Shown one piece after another: positions 29,012 to 38,933 of a stretch of 64,000 nt of DNA. Source of the DNA: Methylococcaceae bacterium (GTDB lineage Bacteria; Pseudomonadota; Gammaproteobacteria; Methylococcales; Methylomonadaceae); contig JABFSH010000019.1 in assembly GCA_013140705.1 (NCBI GenBank), positions 25,723-89,722 of the forward strand, written 5' to 3'. The translations under genes were made by a program, and so were the position numbers. Positions within the stretch are counted from its first letter, which is position 1. The number at the start of each line of letters is the position of its first letter. Under the pieces are notes generated by a model. The model worked only from the letters and a program-made list of their open reading frames with translations, was not told the DNA's origin and ran no database searches.

Positions 29012-31138
29012 TTAAGTTGATTGTTGAATCAGCGCTGCTCTGACACAACCGAGTACACCATAACTGTATTGGCCCTCAAACAGCTCAAAAACCGGTTTGA
29101 GGGCCATTTTTTGCTGCTCGGGAAGGCCGAGAATCGCTTCTTCTATTTGATCGATTTCCTGTTTCGGCAAGTCAACAACTTCATTTAATTGCAACAAACC
29201 CTTTTCCAATGCTTGCGCGAGATGACCGTAAATCGTCGTTTCCTGCAGTTCCCTTTTTTGCGCGACTTGCATAACCGTATAGCCCAACCTGAATAACTCC
29301 AGTGACTCCGTAGCCGTACCCGATAGAGTGGGCTGGACATCAGCAAATTCGCTGATCACCGCCAAAAAATCCTGACCATAAAGTTCCAGTTTTCGTTTTC
29401 CGATACCCGTTAGCAAACTCATGTCATGTAGATTTTTGGGCCGAAGCTCTGTCATGGCCAGCAATGTCTCATCATGAAAAATCACATAGGCGGGCACTTC
29501 CTGCGCATCTGCAATTTCGCGGCGTTTTGCTCTAAGCGCTTCCCAGAGCATGGCATTTTGACTAACCACAGCGGGTCGAGACGAACCTTTGATTCGGCTT
29601 GCCTTTTCGGGCTGGACATCCTTGCGTAACATTAGCTTCTGTTCGCCACGCAGTATTGGACGACACGATTCAGTCAACTTTAAGGCGCCAAAACTGTCGA
29701 AATCAACAGCCACCAACCCTCGGGCAACCAATTGCCTGAATACGGAATACCATTGTTTTTCATCTAAGGCCTTGCCAATACCAAACGTTGACAAGCGGTC
29801 ATGGGCAAACTTTATCACGCGCTCGGATACCTTACCCAACAATACCTCAATTAGATAGGCCACGCCAAAGCGCTGCTCTGTTCGATAAATACACGATAAG
29901 GCCTGTTGCGCGACTAAAGTGCCATCCCAGGTTTCCGCAGGTGTAAGGCAGGTATCGCAATTACCACAAGGTTGTTCGAGATGATCGTCAAAATAGCTTA
30001 ACAGCCCTTGTCTGCGGCAGTGCACCTGTTCACATAAAGCCAGCATGGCATCCAGTTTATGATATTCGATCCGTTTGCGCGCTTCGTCCGAACCTGATTC
30101 GGCCAACATGCGCCGAAGTGTAATCACATCCTGCAAACCATAAACCATCCAGGCATCGGCGGGCAAACCATCGCGCCCCGCTCTACCCGTCTCCTGATAA
30201 TAGCCTTCAATACTTTTCGGCAAATCCAGGTGCGCAACAAATCGGACATTGGGCTTATCAATACCCATACCGAACGCGATAGTCGCAACAATAATCAAAC
30301 CTTCTTCCATTAAAAAGCGGTGTTGGTGCCGGTAACGCATATCGTTATCCATGCCAGCATGATAGGGTAAGGCATTAATGCCTTTACTCTTCAACCATTC
30401 AGCGGTTTCATCCACCTTTTTACGCGATAAACAATATACAATCCCTGCATCACCGTGATGTTCGGTCTGGATAAAGCTGAGTAATTGCTGTCGCGCGCTC
30501 TGTTTCTGGACAATTCGATAACGAATATTGGGACGATCGAAACCACTGAGAAAGACTTGAGCCTGCGCCAACCCCAGACGTTGAATGATTTCCTCTCGTG
30601 TTTTGCTATCTGCCGTTGCCGTTAGCGCAATTCGTGGAATGGCTGGAAACCGTTCATGCAGCAAGGAAAGCTGCAAATAATCCGCCCGAAAATCGTGTCC
30701 CCATTGAGAAACACAATGCGCCTCATCGATGGCAAACAAGGCAATCGGGATTTTCTCAAAAAGTGCTGCCGTTCGAGCGCTCGTCAGCTTTTCTGGCGCA
30801 ATATAAAGCAAATCAAGTTCGTTATTGAGCAGTTTTTGCTCAACACGTCTGGCCTCATCCAGTGTCAACGTCGAATTCAGAAATGCCGCCTTAACGCCTA
30901 ATTGCAGCAAGGCACTAACCTGGTCCTGCATCAAGGCAATCAGTGGCGAAATGACAATCCCGACACCGTGTCGAATCAATGCGGGAATTTGATAGCATAA
31001 AGATTTACCGCCGCCGGTCGGCATCAATACCAGCGCATCCCTGCCTGCCACGAGTTGTTCTATCACAGCTTCCTGTTGACCCCTGAAGCTGTCATATCCA
31101 AACACGGATTTCAAAACGGCATTGGGTTTGCCTTCCAC
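29012..31138 (-). CDS. recQ: ATP-dependent DNA helicase RecQ
   Basis: RecQ is a 3'-5' DNA helicase in recombination and repair. The helicase core shows [16 protein letters not shown] (Walker A), FAIDEAHC (Walker B) and GRAGRDG (motif VI). A zinc-binding set of cysteines ([15 protein letters not shown]) follows, then the winged-helix RQC region, then an HRDC domain near residues 520-600. A C-terminal helix-turn-helix extension makes it about 708 aa, longer than the 609 aa E. coli enzyme. GTG 31138 is preferred because GGGAGA lies upstream; TTG 31171 is the other option. It is divergent from gshA. Confidence 0.94.
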   Translation of the reverse strand: MEGKPNAVLKSVFGYDSFRGQQEAVIEQLVAGRDALVLMPTGGGKSLCYQIPALIRHGVGIVISPLIALMQDQVSALLQLGVKAAFLNSTLTLDEARRVEQKLLNNELDLLYIAPEKLTSARTAALFEKIPIALFAIDEAHCVSQWGHDFRADYLQLSLLHERFPAIPRIALTATADSKTREEIIQRLGLAQAQVFLSGFDRPNIRYRIVQKQSARQQLLSFIQTEHHGDAGIVYCLSRKKVDETAEWLKSKGINALPYHAGMDNDMRYRHQHRFLMEEGLIIVATIAFGMGIDKPNVRFVAHLDLPKSIEGYYQETGRAGRDGLPADAWMVYGLQDVITLRRMLAESGSDEARKRIEYHKLDAMLALCEQVHCRRQGLLSYFDDHLEQPCGNCDTCLTPAETWDGTLVAQQALSCIYRTEQRFGVAYLIEVLLGKVSERVIKFAHDRLSTFGIGKALDEKQWYSVFRQLVARGLVAVDFDSFGALKLTESCRPILRGEQKLMLRKDVQPEKASRIKGSSRPAVVSQNAMLWEALRAKRREIADAQEVPAYVIFHDETLLAMTELRPKNLHDMSLLTGIGKRKLELYGQDFLAVISEFADVQPTLSGTATESLELFRLGYTVMQVAQKRELQETTIYGHLAQALEKGLLQLNEVVDLPKQEIDQIEEAILGLPEQQKMALKPVFELFEGQYSYGVLGCVRAALIQQST

Positions 31139-31234
31139 TCGTTCTCCCGCGTTACGATAATGTTTCTTCAATCACTTAAACCCTTTTATAATGGCCCGAT
31201 TATATCAGGACAGCAGGGAACTCACGCGCACTCT

Positions 31235-32821
31235 ATGACAAATTTGCAGAAATCGCTTTCATCATGCTTGAAACAACTTCGGGAAAACGGCCACCAACAT
31301 CTGCTTTGTGGCGGACTCAAAGGAATAGAGAAGGAAAGCCTTAGAATTTCTAAAGACGGAATTATTGCTCAAACGCCGCATCCACATGTCTTAGGTTCCG
31401 CTCTGACGCATCCTTATATCACGACGGATTACTCCGAAGCCCTGATCGAACTGATTACACCGGCATTTGCCGATATAACCAAAACCTTGGGCTACTTACA
31501 GGACATCCATCAATACGTCTATGACCATCTGGACAATGAAATCTTATTGTCTTCCAGCATGCCTTGCGGAATTAACGGCGATGAAAGCATCCCCATCGCC
31601 CGGTACGGCTCGTCCAATATTGGCAAAATGAAGCACATTTACCGGCACGGCTTATGGCATCGCTATGGCAGAACCATGCAATCCATCGCCGGTATTCACT
31701 TTAATTACTCCGCACCGGTCTCGCTCTGGCTGGCCTTGCACCAACAGAACAACAAACAGCTCAATCTGGAACAATTTACTGCTGATGGTTATTTCGGTTT
31801 GATTAGAAATTTCCAGCGAGTAGGCTGGCTAATTCTTTATTTATTTGGCGCTTCGCCGGCGATCTGTAAAAGCTTCTTCAAAAGCCGCCCGGCATTAATG
31901 AGCCAATTTGAAGAATTTGATCAAGGCACCCTGTATCATCCCTATGCGACCTCACTGCGCATGAGCGATATCGGTTACAAAAGCAAAAATCAGGCGAGTC
32001 TGAAGATTGATTACAACTCCCTGTCGGCCTATGTAACCAGCTTGACCAACGCCATTCAGACGCCATTTCCCGACTACGAAAAAATTGGGACTGTGGTTAA
32101 CGGTGAGTACCGACAGCTTAACAGCAACATCCTGCAAATCGAAAACGAGTTTTACAGCATTATTCGCCCCAAACAAATTGCCGAATCGGGTGAAAAGCCG
32201 ACCTTGGCGCTTAAACGACGCGGCGTTCGCTACGTCGAAATGCGCTCGCTGGACCTGGACCTGTTTAACCCCATCGGAATTGATGAAGGCAAGGCCCGCT
32301 TCATTGAAGCCTTATTGCTGACGTGCTTGTTAAGCGACAGTGCTGAATTTTCCGAACAAGATCATAAAATCAATAACACCAATCAGCTGGCGGTTGCCAA
32401 TTTTGGCCGAAAACCCGGACTGACTTTAGTGAAAAATCAACAAGCAATTCCCTTGCAGGACTGGGCTTTCGAAATTCTGGAAGCCATGCAACCGGTCTGC
32501 TCCATTCTTGATGAAAAAGACCCCCTTAAGCCTTACAGTGCCGCGCTGGCACAACAAACCCGGGGCGTTCAAAACCCTTATTTAACGACATCTGCGCGCA
32601 TGCTGGAACAAATGACTGAACTGAAACAGCCGTTTGCCCGTTTTGCGTTAAATAAATCCACCGAGCATTTGGATTACTTCAAGCAGCATCAACTGGATCA
32701 GGTAACTGTCGAACAGTTTAACGAAATGGCCGAACTTTCGCATGCCAAGCAAAAAGCCATCGAGAGTAAAGAACAGCTTCCTTTTGACCAGTTCTTAAAG
32801 AATTACTTTGCGCAATGTTAA
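31235..32821 (+). CDS. gshA: Glutamate-cysteine ligase
   Basis: GshA makes gamma-glutamylcysteine, the first step of glutathione synthesis. The 528 aa product is of the proteobacterial type 1 family. Family features include LLCGGLKGIEKESLRIS at the N-terminus, TDYSEALIELITP, the segment MKHIYRHGLWHRYGR, and RGVRYVEMRSLDLD. ATG 31235 is selected because upstream in-frame ATGs (from 31055) lie within the opposite recQ gene and give a non-homologous extension. No gshB is adjacent. cysH follows after 56 bases, placing sulfur assimilation beside glutathione synthesis. Confidence 0.95.
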   Translation: MTNLQKSLSSCLKQLRENGHQHLLCGGLKGIEKESLRISKDGIIAQTPHPHVLGSALTHPYITTDYSEALIELITPAFADITKTLGYLQDIHQYVYDHLDNEILLSSSMPCGINGDESIPIARYGSSNIGKMKHIYRHGLWHRYGRTMQSIAGIHFNYSAPVSLWLALHQQNNKQLNLEQFTADGYFGLIRNFQRVGWLILYLFGASPAICKSFFKSRPALMSQFEEFDQGTLYHPYATSLRMSDIGYKSKNQASLKIDYNSLSAYVTSLTNAIQTPFPDYEKIGTVVNGEYRQLNSNILQIENEFYSIIRPKQIAESGEKPTLALKRRGVRYVEMRSLDLDLFNPIGIDEGKARFIEALLLTCLLSDSAEFSEQDHKINNTNQLAVANFGRKPGLTLVKNQQAIPLQDWAFEILEAMQPVCSILDEKDPLKPYSAALAQQTRGVQNPYLTTSARMLEQMTELKQPFARFALNKSTEHLDYFKQHQLDQVTVEQFNEMAELSHAKQKAIESKEQLPFDQFLKNYFAQC

Positions 32822-32877
32822 ATGATCATTCACCAAGACAAACTGAATTATCTGCCCAGCAATAATAAAGAATTCCT

Positions 32878-33600
32878 ATGACCCCGATAGATATCTCGCA
32901 CTTACAAACTGAATTGAGCGGTAAAAATCCGCGTGTCATCCTGAAAAAAGCCCTTGAGCTATTCGATAACATCGCCATCTCCTTCAGCGGCGCCGAGGAC
33001 GTCATTCTGATTGACATGGCTGTCCAGATCAGAAAAGACATCAGCGTTTTTTCACTGGATACCGGTCGCTTGCATCCGGAAACCTATCGTTTTATCGAAA
33101 AAGTCAGAAAATTTTACAATATCGACATTGAATTACTGACGCCTGACAGAATCGCACTCGACAGCTTTGTAAAAACAAAAGGTTTGTTTAGTTTTTATGA
33201 CGATGGCCATCACGAGTGTTGCGGCATTCGTAAAGTTGAACCGCTCAAGCGCAAACTGGTCACCCTGGATGCCTGGATCACCGGCCAACGCAAGGATCAA
33301 AGCCCCGACACCCGTCATGACATTGCTGAAGTGGAGACTGATACCGCCTTCTCTACTGCCGAACACGCATTGCACAAATTTAATCCGTTGCTGAACTGGA
33401 GTTCTGAGCAAGTCTGGGATTATATCGAAGCCTATCAAGTACCGTATAACGAGTTACACGAAAAAGGCTTCATCAGCATCGGCTGTGAACCCTGCACGCG
33501 GGCAGTTTTACCCAATCAACATGAAAGAGCCGGACGCTGGTGGTGGGAAGACAGCTCCAAAAAAGAATGTGGACTACATGCGGGGAATATAAAAAAATAG
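32878..33600 (+). CDS. cysH: Adenylyl-sulfate (APS) reductase, assimilatory, [4Fe-4S] type
   Basis: This cytosolic enzyme reduces activated sulfate to sulfite for cysteine synthesis. It belongs to the CysH family. The CC pair at 114-115 and the C203-x-x-C206 pair bind a [4Fe-4S] cluster, which marks APS-reducing enzymes as opposed to the cluster-free PAPS reductase of E. coli. The nucleophilic cysteine is C231 in ECGLH. The nucleotide loop SFSGAEDV is at about residues 35-42. The 240 aa length is normal. The label PAPS reductase, often given by annotation pipelines, would probably be wrong here. It may be cotranscribed with gshA. Confidence 0.92.
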   Translation: MTPIDISHLQTELSGKNPRVILKKALELFDNIAISFSGAEDVILIDMAVQIRKDISVFSLDTGRLHPETYRFIEKVRKFYNIDIELLTPDRIALDSFVKTKGLFSFYDDGHHECCGIRKVEPLKRKLVTLDAWITGQRKDQSPDTRHDIAEVETDTAFSTAEHALHKFNPLLNWSSEQVWDYIEAYQVPYNELHEKGFISIGCEPCTRAVLPNQHERAGRWWWEDSSKKECGLHAGNIKK

Positions 33601-33658
33601 CTTTTCTACATGAGGACATGGGGGGGCCAATGAATATAATGGACCTCTAAAAATTGCA

Positions 33659-33731
33659 CTTCGACAAGCTCAGTGCGAACGGTAGTCTTTTTAAATCATA
33701 GACTTATTCGTTCATGCTGAGCTTGTCGAAG
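33659..33731. repeat. TTCGACAAGCTCAG-type inverted repeat, intact copy
   Basis: CTTCGACAAGCTCAG (33659-33673) and its exact complement (33717-33731) are separated by 43 bases, the same spacing as in the copy at 13224-13292. It lies 58 bases after cysH and may end its transcript. Confidence 0.88.
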
Positions 33732-33859
33732 CATGAAAGGATAATTTTAAGAGGTTCTCTATATTCACCCAAAGATCGTTCATGGAGACCGCTGCTCTGA
33801 AGCTAACACCTTCAATCAAAACAACCACTCGAGCCAATATTCTTCAACGCTTGATTTTT

Positions 33860-34063
33860 TTATTTCACAACCAGCTCGACTAATCTGACGAATGCCGGGT
33901 TAAATAGTGTTAATCCGAATACTGTAATCCCGATTAATATTTTTAACAGTAAGTCCTGTTGTTTTAGCTCTGATCGAACAATACTTATCTCGGCTCGAAT
34001 TTCGCTGATTTCTGCACGCACAAACTCCTTAGTTGCCAGTTCTGTACGCAAATCATTGTACAA
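33860..34063 (-). CDS. Small coiled-coil membrane protein, possibly a truncated relative of a CCDC90/DUF1640-like family
   Basis: The 67 aa frame starts with TTG. Residues 1-35 form an amphipathic, charged helix (ELATKEFVRAEISEIRAEIS), and residues 40-62 form one hydrophobic helix near the C-terminus. This layout is seen in small proteins of the DUF1640 type, which are usually longer at the N-terminus, so this copy may be truncated. It overlaps a 40-codon frame upstream by 11 bases. Nothing ties it to the neighbours. Coding is likely but function is unknown. Confidence 0.45.
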   Translation of the reverse strand: MYNDLRTELATKEFVRAEISEIRAEISIVRSELKQQDLLLKILIGITVFGLTLFNPAFVRLVELVVK

Positions 34064-34175
34064 TTCCGATTTTAGCGATTTTTATATGCGTGATCCGTAC
34101 GTCTGCCTGATGCTCTATCGCTTGAATCGAGCCTTCAATTGCTGAAGATAATGACTTCTGCTTTTTCTCGATCAT
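34053..34175 (-). CDS. Possible 40-residue ORF upstream of the coiled-coil gene
   Basis: From ATG 34175 the frame encodes a short helical peptide beginning MIEKKQKSLSSAIEGSIQAI, and stops 11 bases inside the next frame. CTGGAGGGGG lies about 12 bases upstream. The frame continues open further upstream, so it may be the end of a decayed gene. I recognise no family. Confidence 0.25.
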   Translation of the reverse strand: MIEKKQKSLSSAIEGSIQAIEHQADVRITHIKIAKIGIVQ

Positions 34176-34430
34176 GATTAAACGCGCCCCCTCCAGCAAA
34201 AGAAACACATCGCGCGGTATGGATTAAGACATTTGCCTGCTCCGTATAATTTTGTCTGAGTCAATTATAAAATGACTGCACAACGCGAACTCAAGCAACA
34301 CCAAACATCCATCAAGCTTCTTGAATTTTGATTTTTATCCAGTGTGCATGTCCTGAGTCAATTTATCCGGCTGATATCAATCAAACATCAGACGAGTAGT
34401 CGAAAGGCAATTTTTTCAAGTCATCCAAGG
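34176..34430. other. Short interval without a recognised gene
   Basis: I see no repeat, terminator or gene of note in these 255 bases. They lie downstream of the outer-membrane protein gene on the minus strand. Confidence 0.4.
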
Positions 34431-35630
34431 TCAAAAATGATAGCTGAGCTGAGCTCGAATATGATCCTCCGTACGGAAAATATACGCAAAATCGCTTTGA
34501 GGAATACCTCCAAAAAAGTGGGCTTCCAGCTCAATTTTCCAGCTATCCCATAGACGTCTGCTGGCCTCAATACTATACAACTTGGTGTTATGCGTCCGAT
34601 CGAAGATGACGCCGGCAAGAATTTGTGTGTCTTGCACATCATTAAAGCCAAAACGCAATGCCGTCAGAATATCATCCTGAAAAATGGACTGCTGCAATAA
34701 TGCTTGTCGCATACCATAACCACGACTGTCATACATATATTCAACGACTACGCCCAAATCCAGACCGGTATCCTTGACATCGAACAAGGTATACTCAAAT
34801 CCACCCGTTGCCGCAACAAAAGTAGACCCCTGACCAGAGCGCACCAAAGACTCCAGCTTCCAGAGCCAGTTGCCTTTGGTTGCCTGAATATCAATACTGG
34901 TTTGGTCGATATATTCATAAAAAGGATTTAATTGCAGGTTACCGGACGTATCAAAGACGGGCGCAAGCGTAGGCTGCCTTGATGTTCCATGAAAATGAGA
35001 AATTCCCATGTCCCAGTCTCCGATGGATTTAGACCAGCGTGCCGCATAAGCCAAATGCTTCTCTGCACCGTGTTTTTCATATTGGGCGTTGCCGGTATCA
35101 ACAGGAGGAAATGTGCGCAAACGCCCTTGCACACCAGGAAATGTGCGCTCTCTAAAACCGGTTAAAAAAAATAAATCCAATGTTCCCCAGTCATGAATTA
35201 GCGCCAGATTAACCATGGGTTGCCCCAGCTTGTCTTCATTATCAATATTCTCGACAGCATCCGTCTGATTAATGATATCCACCAGATGCAAGCCTTCGGT
35301 TACGCCCCAGAATACTTTGCGGAAACCCACCCGAAGTTCCCAGGCTTTCGCCGCCTTAAGCCAAGTTAATTCACGTATGTCAAAGTGAGTGCGATGATTA
35401 TCGTACTGAGAATATCGAAAAAAAGGCACAAACACCAAGCTTTGGGTATCGTTATCCCATTTATGGTAAAGACCAGGCTCTATAACGCCGGAAATATAAT
35501 TGGCATGCTGCCTGTTATCCTGAGGATTATCGATAAAACCAAGATCTTCAATGCCTGTATAGCCGGAGAGTTCCCAGCAAAAAGCATTGTTACTGGTAAG
35601 GAGCAGCAATGCTAATAGTGCTCTCCGCAT
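34431..35630 (-). CDS. Outer-membrane beta-barrel protein of an MMPL transport operon
   Basis: The 399 aa product has a signal peptide (residues 1-18, ending FC) and a long run of alternating polar and aromatic strands, ending in LSYHF with the terminal phenylalanine typical of outer-membrane barrels. It resembles the DUF1302-like or porin-like proteins often found with RND/MMPL exporters. It is the third gene of a run with a LolA-like protein (four-base gap upstream) and an MMPL permease. The probable role is as the outer-membrane partner for the cargo of that permease. The family name is tentative. Confidence 0.75.
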   Translation of the reverse strand: MRRALLALLLLTSNNAFCWELSGYTGIEDLGFIDNPQDNRQHANYISGVIEPGLYHKWDNDTQSLVFVPFFRYSQYDNHRTHFDIRELTWLKAAKAWELRVGFRKVFWGVTEGLHLVDIINQTDAVENIDNEDKLGQPMVNLALIHDWGTLDLFFLTGFRERTFPGVQGRLRTFPPVDTGNAQYEKHGAEKHLAYAARWSKSIGDWDMGISHFHGTSRQPTLAPVFDTSGNLQLNPFYEYIDQTSIDIQATKGNWLWKLESLVRSGQGSTFVAATGGFEYTLFDVKDTGLDLGVVVEYMYDSRGYGMRQALLQQSIFQDDILTALRFGFNDVQDTQILAGVIFDRTHNTKLYSIEASRRLWDSWKIELEAHFFGGIPQSDFAYIFRTEDHIRAQLSYHF

Positions 35631-35633
35631 TGG

Positions 35634-36413
35634 TTATTGAGCTCGCTTCAAAGTATTCTGATCAAAATCCCGTTCGGTCAATCCCGAACGAAAACGAATA
35701 TTCTCCGATAACAGACTGGTGCTTTTTCCGTTCTGATGGTTCGTCATCAATAGCTCATCAGCACGCCAATAGTGATTTAAGTATTGCTTGTATCCTTTAA
35801 AATCCAGCGTTTTTAACAAAGCATTCTTGCGATCATAAAACTCGTTTTTTAATGGAATATACCGTTCCTTTTCTATCCAGATGATTTGCCTTGTGTAGCC
35901 GGATTCTTCATATTGGGGAAACAGTTCGATGACGAAACAATCCTTGCCACCGATCACCTCATCCCGAAGATAGTTGTATTTATACTTGGGTATTTCAAAA
36001 GAAGTCAAGTCTTCGAAAGCATATTCACTCCCCAAAAACGGGCCTGATTTATTACTGGATGAAATCCGTTTAACTCGCTTCAATGCCGGTAAATACAGCC
36101 ATTGTTCATCGGGTTCCAGTGCATGCGTAAAACTTAAAAAGGCAGTGCCTTTCACATCAGCGGGGCTATCAAAAATACTCAGACTTTTATTGCCATCCTC
36201 TTTCATTTCGAGGATATCCATTTTAAGCAACCGAACCGCCTCGTCACCCTGTCCGTTTCGCAATATCATTTTTAGATCAGCTTGGCTATCTCCGAAACCG
36301 GTATCTCGGCGATCCACTTCCTGAATAATTTCCAGGCCCTTTTCTTCATTCGTAGTGGCATAACTCAAATTCGCCCATAAAACAAAACTGATCGCTAGCA
36401 ATAATTTTTTCAT
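35634..36413 (-). CDS. Outer-membrane lipoprotein-sorting-like (LolA-fold) periplasmic protein
   Basis: The 259 aa product has a signal peptide (residues 1-19) and a half-barrel LolA/LppX-like domain. The pattern ALEPDEQWLYLPALKRVKRISS, then GSEYAFEDLTSFE, is characteristic of proteins annotated as outer membrane lipoprotein-sorting proteins that accompany RND permeases. Such proteins are thought to carry lipids across the periplasm. Its ATG overlaps the stop of the MMPL gene by four bases, and the barrel gene follows four bases later. The cargo is unknown. Confidence 0.82.
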   Translation of the reverse strand: MKKLLLAISFVLWANLSYATTNEEKGLEIIQEVDRRDTGFGDSQADLKMILRNGQGDEAVRLLKMDILEMKEDGNKSLSIFDSPADVKGTAFLSFTHALEPDEQWLYLPALKRVKRISSSNKSGPFLGSEYAFEDLTSFEIPKYKYNYLRDEVIGGKDCFVIELFPQYEESGYTRQIIWIEKERYIPLKNEFYDRKNALLKTLDFKGYKQYLNHYWRADELLMTNHQNGKSTSLLSENIRFRSGLTERDFDQNTLKRAQ

Positions 36414-38701
36414 TTTTTATCCAACATCATGAGCAAAGGTGGTAAAAACAACAAATCCATCACCAATGCGACAGTAATAGTAATGGCACTGAGTAACCCC
36501 ATTCCCGAGTTAACGGCAAAATGAGAAAAACTGAGCACCACGAAACCACTGACCAAAATCGATGAAGTCATCCAGATGGCCTCACCAACCGATGACGATG
36601 CATACAGTATTGCCTCTTCACTGTTTAGGCCTTTTTCTGTTCTGCCACGACGGTATTTGCTAATAAAGTGGATGGTATCATCAATGACAATGCCAAAAGT
36701 TATACTCGCCACGACCGATAAGCCCAGCCCCACTCTGCCATCAATCAGCCCCCAGATGCCAAAAGCAATTCCTGCCGGCACCAAATTCGGAATCAAGCTA
36801 ATAAGACCCAAACGTAAAGAGCGAAACGCTGTAATCAGAATGATCGATATGACTGCAAGTTCAAATGACGACCCCAAGATCATGTTGCCGGTATTACGTT
36901 TACCAATATGAGCAAACATTAATGCTGTACTGGCAACTTCAACTTTAATGTCCGGCATATGCTGATGCAACCAGGCATTCACACGCGACTCAACATCCAG
37001 CAGTTGATTAGAAGTAACCCGGTTCAAGGTAACAATAACCCGCATCCCCGACTTATCAACATTCAGCTGGTCGTTTAAATCCAGCCCATAGGGCAACGAC
37101 ATTTCGTACATTAACAAATATTGTGCCGCCAGCTCGCGCTGCCCGGGCAGTTGATACCAGGCCGGATCATCGCCATGCATGCTTTTATTCAGTCTTTTTA
37201 AAGTATCAAGCACACTGTTAATATGTTTTACTTCTGGCTGTTGCCTTAACCAGATTGAAAACTCCTCCATGTGCTGCAAAAAAACAGGATCATTGACCGC
37301 GCCTTCCTGTTTTCCCTGAACTGAGAATTCGATCGTATCAAGCCCGCCCATATTCTCACTGAAAAAATCCGTGGCCCGTCTAAATTCAACCGTCTTGTCA
37401 AAATATTTAACAAAATCATCATCCAGCTCATTGAATGAGGCAAAATAAGTAAACAATATAACGATCACTGTGTTTATCGAAATCAATGCAAACCGGTGAC
37501 GTATTACAAACAACGATAACCGTCCCAGAACTGAAATCCTTGTCACCTTTCTCAATTTTACCCGAACCGGCAAAACCATCATGAGTGCGGGCAAAAATGA
37601 CACCGTCAACATACAGGCAGTCAAAACACCCAGTGCAGCAATATTACCCAAATCCCTGAAAGGAGGCGCATCACTAAAGTTCATTGTGAGAAAGCCAACC
37701 AAGGTCGTCAGATTGGTTAACAGAATCGGCTGAAAATTTGCCTCCAGACTATCCCTAATTGCCTGCTTTTTTTCATGACCATTTCGCATGCCATTCAGCA
37801 TGCCTGCTAATAAATGAATACTATCGGCAACGGCAATCGTCAGTATGACGGTTGGGGCCACTGCCGACGTAGGTGTCAAATACATTCCAAACCAACCGAA
37901 AATACCGATTGCTGAAGTCATCGAAAACACAATCAGCAGGACGACGCCGATAACTGCTGTCACTGAACGTAAACTCAATGTGGATACCAACAGGATGATT
38001 CCATACATTATGGGAACCAATCTTACATTGTCACTCATGGCCGATTCAGCAAAGGCATTGCTCATCATCACTATCCCGGTTAACTGCAGTTTTATGCCGG
38101 GATGGCGGGCTTCTATGCTTGTTGCCAGTGCCCTGGCTTGTTTTGCGGCTTCAATAGATTCCATCGGATCTTTTTCAGGAAGCTGCAGTGTCACATTTAC
38201 ACCCGCAACATGACCCGTATTCGAAATCAGGCGATTAACCAACAAAGGTTCGTTAAGAGCAGCCTGCTTTATTGTCTGGAGCTCCGAATCAGTCAAAGAT
38301 GCTGGATTAGCTACGAGATCAGCAACAATCAACTCATCGCCTTTTGCAACGGTATGCTGGAAATTGGTAACAGAATCGACTCGACTCGAAAATGGCAATT
38401 GCCAAGCTTCTTTCGTCAATTGCTGAATAGCGTCCAGGACCTTAGGATTAAAAACATTGCCATGAACGGGCTCAACAATAAAAAGAATATTGTCGCTTTT
38501 GCTGTAGGTAGCCTGTATGGACTCAAATGCCAGGAGCTGAGGATTGTCCTTGCTAAAATACGCACGGTAATCGTTTTTAAATCCAAGGTTTATTATTCCC
38601 GCAGATAAACCAAACAATATTGGTACTAATAGCAAAAGAACCCACCAAGGGTGATTTGTAACAAAGAAGCTTAGTTTAGAAATCGCTGATTTATCATACA
38701 T
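36410..38701 (-). CDS. RND/MMPL-family transporter
   Basis: This 763 aa inner-membrane protein has two copies of the sterol-sensing-like unit: a first helix near residue 20, a periplasmic domain, then five or six helices (about residues 220-380), repeated in the second half. The second-half motif FGIVIDDTIHFISKYRRG holds the charged residues of proton-driven RND pumps. It is shorter than multidrug RND pumps (over 1000 aa) and lacks a membrane-fusion partner. It belongs with hopanoid-, lipid- or mycolate-type exporters. It heads a three-gene operon with a LolA-like carrier and an outer-membrane barrel, so it is a good candidate for a lipid export route to the outer membrane. Confidence 0.88.
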   Translation of the reverse strand: MYDKSAISKLSFFVTNHPWWVLLLLVPILFGLSAGIINLGFKNDYRAYFSKDNPQLLAFESIQATYSKSDNILFIVEPVHGNVFNPKVLDAIQQLTKEAWQLPFSSRVDSVTNFQHTVAKGDELIVADLVANPASLTDSELQTIKQAALNEPLLVNRLISNTGHVAGVNVTLQLPEKDPMESIEAAKQARALATSIEARHPGIKLQLTGIVMMSNAFAESAMSDNVRLVPIMYGIILLVSTLSLRSVTAVIGVVLLIVFSMTSAIGIFGWFGMYLTPTSAVAPTVILTIAVADSIHLLAGMLNGMRNGHEKKQAIRDSLEANFQPILLTNLTTLVGFLTMNFSDAPPFRDLGNIAALGVLTACMLTVSFLPALMMVLPVRVKLRKVTRISVLGRLSLFVIRHRFALISINTVIVILFTYFASFNELDDDFVKYFDKTVEFRRATDFFSENMGGLDTIEFSVQGKQEGAVNDPVFLQHMEEFSIWLRQQPEVKHINSVLDTLKRLNKSMHGDDPAWYQLPGQRELAAQYLLMYEMSLPYGLDLNDQLNVDKSGMRVIVTLNRVTSNQLLDVESRVNAWLHQHMPDIKVEVASTALMFAHIGKRNTGNMILGSSFELAVISIILITAFRSLRLGLISLIPNLVPAGIAFGIWGLIDGRVGLGLSVVASITFGIVIDDTIHFISKYRRGRTEKGLNSEEAILYASSSVGEAIWMTSSILVSGFVVLSFSHFAVNSGMGLLSAITITVALVMDLLFLPPLLMMLDKK

Positions 38702-38933
38702 AATTTCTTTTGTTCAAGAATAAATAACTGCTTGAGTATAGTGCACGACATGACACCAATCAAAACAGTAAATCAGGATTAGTCAAATACAACAGGGAAC
38801 AAATCCCCCATAATTGATTAAGAAAAAAATGATTTTGACTGGTGTAGAATAGTTCTTCAATGCACAATGTCTTTACGAAAAATCGGCAAGGCCACCGAGA
38901 ATACAACTACTGTGTCAATAATTTTTACAGCAA

